A stretch of 64,000 nt of DNA from Polyangium sp. 6x1 (GTDB lineage: Bacteria; Myxococcota_A; Polyangia; Polyangiales; Polyangiaceae). The notes beneath the pieces are model-generated. The model saw only the letters and a program-made list of their open reading frames with translations. It was not told the DNA's origin and did not search any database. A program made the position numbers and the translations under genes. Numbering within the stretch: the stretch's first letter is position 1; every line of letters begins with the position of its first letter. The stretch is from assembly GCF_029946515.1 (NCBI RefSeq), contig NZ_JARZHH010000018.1, positions 112,499 to 176,498 on the forward strand. Reading direction: 5' to 3'. Shown here piece after piece: positions 61,065 to 64,000 of this stretch.

Positions 61065-61430
61065 TCAGGGCGCGGGCCCCCCGAACAGGCCGAGGAACCG
61101 CAGCACCCAGACGACCACGATCGCGACCGCGCTGCCGCCGGAGACGTCCCTGCCAAACCTTTTCCATCGCGCGTCGTCGAGGAAAAGCGCGGCGAAGACC
61201 GTGGCGACGGCCACGAGCGCGAGCGGCAGCGCGAGCGGATGGAAGGCGGTCGCGCCCGGGAGATCGAGCTTGAGGAGCGAGAGCGCCGCGCGCGTGAGGC
61301 CACACGCGGGGCAGGGGAGCCCGAGCGTGAGGCGGAGAATGCAGGTGCTTTGGGGGAGGAGGGCGAGGAGGGAGGCTATCGAGAGCGCCGGCAGGGCGAA
61401 GCGGAGCCGCTTTGCGGCGCTCTCGCGCAT
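61065..61430 (-). CDS. DUF2752 membrane protein
   Basis: The 121-residue protein has the DUF2752 signature CPACGLTRAALSLLKLDLPGATAFHPLA (about 40-68), with hydrophobic segments before (about 12-30), after (about 66-84) and near the C-terminus (95-115). It is an inner-membrane protein of unknown function; the CPxCG motif could bind metal or be redox-active. It begins 13 bases after the DUF898 gene's stop and is likely co-transcribed with it. Confidence 0.87.
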   Translation of the reverse strand: MRESAAKRLRFALPALSIASLLALLPQSTCILRLTLGLPCPACGLTRAALSLLKLDLPGATAFHPLALPLALVAVATVFAALFLDDARWKRFGRDVSGGSAVAIVVVWVLRFLGLFGGPAP

Positions 61431-61443
61431 GCGATCGAACGCG

Positions 61444-62448
61444 TCAGGCGACGCGCTCCGCCTCCCACTTGAGGATGTTGCAGATACCCCAGGGGTAATA
61501 GATGTTGCACGTGAGCATCGACAGGATGATCGTGAGCAGGTACGTCCCGAAGAACCCGCCCGGATCCTTGCGGAACTGGTAGTTCCGGCCGTCGAACTTC
61601 GTGTTCTCCCACATGAACGCGAAGATGTTGTTCGCGAACCAGGGGCCGTAGATCCCGAACGTGCAATACACGAGGATCATGCCGAGGATGTACGTGCCGA
61701 GCAGCGAAGCCGGGTCGCCGTGGAACGTGAGCCGCCCCGGCTGCCCGTTCACGAGCACCCTGCTGTGCACGTACTCCTTCGTCTTCACGATCGCCCACGG
61801 CGTGTAGATGCCGCAGGTCACGGCCGTGAGGAGCGCGTTGATGACCATCACCTTCGCGAGCTCCTGCGGCGTGCCCGTGTACTGGCAGGGCTGGCCGTCG
61901 AGCTGGAGCGCTTCGTAATAGAAGCCGTAGAACTTGTTCGAGAACAGCACCGAGCCCGTGAGCACGGCCGCGAACAGCGCGAGCATGCCGATGAACGAGA
62001 GGGCCATCATGATGAAGCCGCCCGTCCGCGCGGCCGCCTCGATGGCCATTCCGATGCCGTAGAAGATGCCGAAGACGAAGTAGCCGACGATGGCCGGCAC
62101 GATCGCGAAGAGCAGATACGTGCCGAAGAGCTTGCCGCCGTCGCCATTGAACATGACGCGCTGCCCGATGCCGGGCACGCCGGCGCCCATCATGCCCATG
62201 GGCGGGCCGGGCGGCGGCCCATAACCACCCTGCGGAGGCGCATACGCCCCCATGCCCGGAGCGCCGGCCGGAGGTTGTCCCCAGCCACCACCTCCGCCAG
62301 GCGGCGCACCGCCCGGAGGCGGCCCCCAGCCACCACCCCCGCCAGCCGGCGGCATTCCTCCACCGCCGGGAGGGTAACCACCGCCGGGAGGATAACCACC
62401 ACCGGGCGGGTATCCCCCGCCGCCGCCACCGTAACCGCCTGGGTTCAT
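61444..62448 (-). CDS. DUF898 (YjgN-like) membrane protein with Gly/Pro-rich head
   Basis: In this 334-residue protein, residues 1-95 are repeats of GGYPPGG and PPAGG type, a low-complexity cytoplasmic tail. From about 100 comes DUF898: VMFNGDGGKLFGTYLLFAIVP, FYYEALQLDGQPCQYTGTP, TAVTCGIYTPWAIVKTKEY, a repeat LTFHGDPASLLGTYILGMIL, and CNIYYPWGICNILKWEAER. About six membrane helices fit the family; function is unknown. A TACGCT hexamer lies about 35 bases before the ATG. Confidence 0.88.
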   Translation of the reverse strand: MNPGGYGGGGGGYPPGGGYPPGGGYPPGGGGMPPAGGGGGWGPPPGGAPPGGGGGWGQPPAGAPGMGAYAPPQGGYGPPPGPPMGMMGAGVPGIGQRVMFNGDGGKLFGTYLLFAIVPAIVGYFVFGIFYGIGMAIEAAARTGGFIMMALSFIGMLALFAAVLTGSVLFSNKFYGFYYEALQLDGQPCQYTGTPQELAKVMVINALLTAVTCGIYTPWAIVKTKEYVHSRVLVNGQPGRLTFHGDPASLLGTYILGMILVYCTFGIYGPWFANNIFAFMWENTKFDGRNYQFRKDPGGFFGTYLLTIILSMLTCNIYYPWGICNILKWEAERVA

Positions 62449-62520
62449 CCGTGCACCGTCCCTGTTTGCGAGTCAGGGCGGAGCGTACAGCCCTCGGGGA
62501 GAGGGTGTAAAGATGGCTTC

Positions 62521-62534
62521 GCGCCTTTGGGCGC
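62521..62534. terminator. Small hairpin after the coiled-coil surface protein gene
   Basis: GCGCC-TTTG-GGCGC forms a 5-bp stem next to the TAG stop of the minus-strand gene. With only five pairs and no T tract, it is a weak candidate. Confidence 0.3.
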
Positions 62535-64000
62535 TAGATCTTCGTGGTCGAAGGGTCTTTCGCGTCCGTACCCGCCGTCTCCTTCTCCAGCGAGAGCTCG
62601 GAGACGCCGTCCTGGAAGCGGATCCGCGCGAGCATGAGCTTCTCCTGAAGCGCCACGAGATCGATCGTGGCCTTCGAGATCCGATCGCTCACCTCTTGCA
62701 TCTTCTTTTCGAGGCTCTGCATGAGCGGCCCGCCGCTCTTCACGACCTTGAGCGTCACGATCTGCGCGTGCAGCTCGTCGAGGCGCTGCCGGTATTCGGC
62801 CATCTGCTCGCGCGACGTCGTGATGCGCTGCTCGAGGTTCGCCATCTCCTTCTGGAGCTCGAGCAGCTTCGTGACCGACTCCTTCAGCGGGCCCGCAGCC
62901 GCCGCACTGGAGAGATGCACGCGCACCATCTCCATCCCCACCGTGCTGCGGACGTCGGTGGTCTTGAAGAGCGGCGTCGCCTCCTCGATGTCCACCTCGA
63001 CCTGCTTGCCGCCGGGGATCTCGACCTTGAAGAGGTACGACTCGCCGAACCGCTCCTGCGCCTGCGGCCCCTTCGACAGCTTGAACCCGGGCGCGACCGT
63101 GTGCCGCACGTACACCGTCGCCGTGTCGGGCAGGCGGTTCGTCATGACGAGCGTCTTCTTGCGCGTGTGGCGGACCTCGGTGGAGAACACGCCGCGCTGC
63201 ACGCTGAGGATGCGGGCGATCTCGTCGCGCGTGTCGTCCTTGCGCTCCACCACGATCTGCCGGTCGAGCGCGAACGGCACGAACGCGAACGAGCGCGCCG
63301 GGATCGGATCGCTCATGCCCTCGCCGATGAACCGGCCCTCGCCGAACACGGTCACGGGCCCGCTCTCCAGCACCGAGTCGGTGGGGTTCTTGAGGCGCAC
63401 CGCGCGGAACGGGAACGACGTGTTCCCCCGCGTGCTCTCCGGATCGTAGAAATAGACGAATCCGCCTTCGGTCTCCTCGCTCATGATCGAGACCATCGCG
63501 CTCGTCAGGCGCGGCACCGTCATCGGCGTGGGCGACTCGAAGTGCGACGTGCCGATCGGCTCGGCGCTCTTCGGCGCCGCCGCGTTCGGATCGAGGGTCG
63601 CCGTGTTCTGCATCTGCCCTTGCTGCTGGGCCTCCTCCGGCGCCTCGACGATCCGCACGCCGCCCGCGCGGCCCGCCTGGATGCCGTTGCCCACCGCGAC
63701 GACCTGCGAGGGATCGAGCCCGGCGCGGATGAGCTGCTCGCGGGCGCGGTTCGCCCGTTCGAGCGAGGCGCCGTACTTGTCGCCGTCGCGCCCGTCGGCA
63801 TAGCCCTCGACGACCACCTGACGCCGCGAGTTCCTGTACTGCGCGGCCAGCCGATCGAGGCCGGAGTCGTCCTTCGGCTTCTGGTTGACCATCGGCGGCT
63901 CGCGCGCCGGCGCCGTGGCCGTCGGCGCCGCGCGCCCGCGGCCGCCGCCGCCGCCGCCGAGGCCCCCGAGCCCGCTCGTGGGGCCCCCGTTGCCCTTCTT
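62534..64000 (-). CDS. OmpA-like / coiled-coil envelope protein, 5' end beyond the window
   Basis: The frame is open to 64000, so the N-terminus is missing; an internal Met is at 63892. The upstream part is Gly/Pro-rich. Then comes an OmpA-like segment (VVVEGYADGRDGDKYGASLERANRAREQLI) normally used to grip peptidoglycan. Next is a beta-rich region resembling DUF4139 (FRAVRLKNPTDSVLESGPVTVF, RHTRKKTLVMTNRLPDTATVYVRH), and finally a long coiled coil (about 360 codons from the internal Met: LLELQKEMANLEQRITTSREQ). It is likely an envelope protein; function is unknown. Confidence 0.72.
   Translation of the reverse strand, partial: KKGNGGPTSGLGGLGGGGGGRGRAAPTATAPAREPPMVNQKPKDDSGLDRLAAQYRNSRRQVVVEGYADGRDGDKYGASLERANRAREQLIRAGLDPSQVVAVGNGIQAGRAGGVRIVEAPEEAQQQGQMQNTATLDPNAAAPKSAEPIGTSHFESPTPMTVPRLTSAMVSIMSEETEGGFVYFYDPESTRGNTSFPFRAVRLKNPTDSVLESGPVTVFGEGRFIGEGMSDPIPARSFAFVPFALDRQIVVERKDDTRDEIARILSVQRGVFSTEVRHTRKKTLVMTNRLPDTATVYVRHTVAPGFKLSKGPQAQERFGESYLFKVEIPGGKQVEVDIEEATPLFKTTDVRSTVGMEMVRVHLSSAAAAGPLKESVTKLLELQKEMANLEQRITTSREQMAEYRQRLDELHAQIVTLKVVKSGGPLMQSLEKKMQEVSDRISKATIDLVALQEKLMLARIRFQDGVSELSLEKETAGTDAKDPSTTKI

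Overview
The window is high-GC bacterial DNA with dense, tightly packed genes and strong G/C bias at third codon positions. Many eukaryote-like Ser/Thr kinases, FHA domains, a caspase-fold protease, secreted lipoproteins with Ser/Gly-rich tethers, and DUF1592/DUF1552 proteins all point to a large-genome myxobacterium of the Polyangium/Sorangium type (inference from gene content; no rRNA is present). I saw no tRNA, rRNA, CRISPR array, insertion sequence or replication origin.

Layout. 0-9.4 kb: a broken alpha/beta hydrolase at the edge, small membrane proteins and lipoproteins, the signal recognition particle GTPase Ffh with a Gly/Met/Pro-rich tail, a lipoprotein form of agmatine/peptidyl-arginine deiminase, and a Ser/Thr kinase fused to a degenerate GGDEF-like domain. 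9.4-12.7 kb: arginine biosynthesis, argC followed by a fused argJ-argB gene. 12.7-18.4 kb: a geranylgeranyl-reductase-like flavoprotein, lipoproteins, a DksA/TraR-type protein with one zinc-site cysteine, and a DUF3105 lipoprotein. 18.4-22.5 kb: a DUF1592-DUF1552 operon and a TetR regulator. 22.6-30.9 kb: lipoproteins, an HNH protein, a VWA lipoprotein, peptide deformylase, a DUF2383 protein, a zinc-ribbon kinase, a heme-motif lipoprotein and a dienelactone hydrolase. 31.0-36.0 kb: a four-gene co-directional cluster of macro-domain protein, sigma factor, lipoprotein, and a kinase with an anti-sigma-type zinc motif plus TPRs. 36.2-43.2 kb: a homocysteine methyltransferase/methylene-THF reductase, a kinase-PEGA-FGE protein, a caspase-like protease and an FHA/winged-helix protein. 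43.2-47.2 kb: secreted proteins, a lower-GC patch, and a 15-copy 21-bp minisatellite. 48.0-61.0 kb: type VI secretion (T6SS) accessory genes. 61.0-64.0 kb: membrane proteins and a coiled-coil surface protein cut by the window edge.

The most striking element is the minus-strand operon from 60943 down to 51204. It encodes VgrG, PAAR, an FHA-DUF4123 adaptor, a small partner protein, a DUF2235 lipase-type effector, a second VgrG with a C-terminal toxin-like domain, a protein that overlaps it and may be its immunity factor, and a peptidoglycan peptidase. The VgrG tail carries the residue pattern of CD38-type ADP-ribosyl cyclases (LWSGG, LEST, AWTILSRRFA), so it is predicted to attack NAD. A DUF2169 protein typical of T6SS loci is encoded convergently. 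No T6SS sheath, baseplate or membrane-complex gene is in the window, so these products must use an apparatus encoded elsewhere.

A second pattern spans the window. About a dozen genes have a TAnnnT-type -10 hexamer ending 6-7 bases before the start codon, several with a -35-like hexamer 17 bases upstream. Transcription would then begin at or next to the start codon, so leaderless mRNAs look common here.
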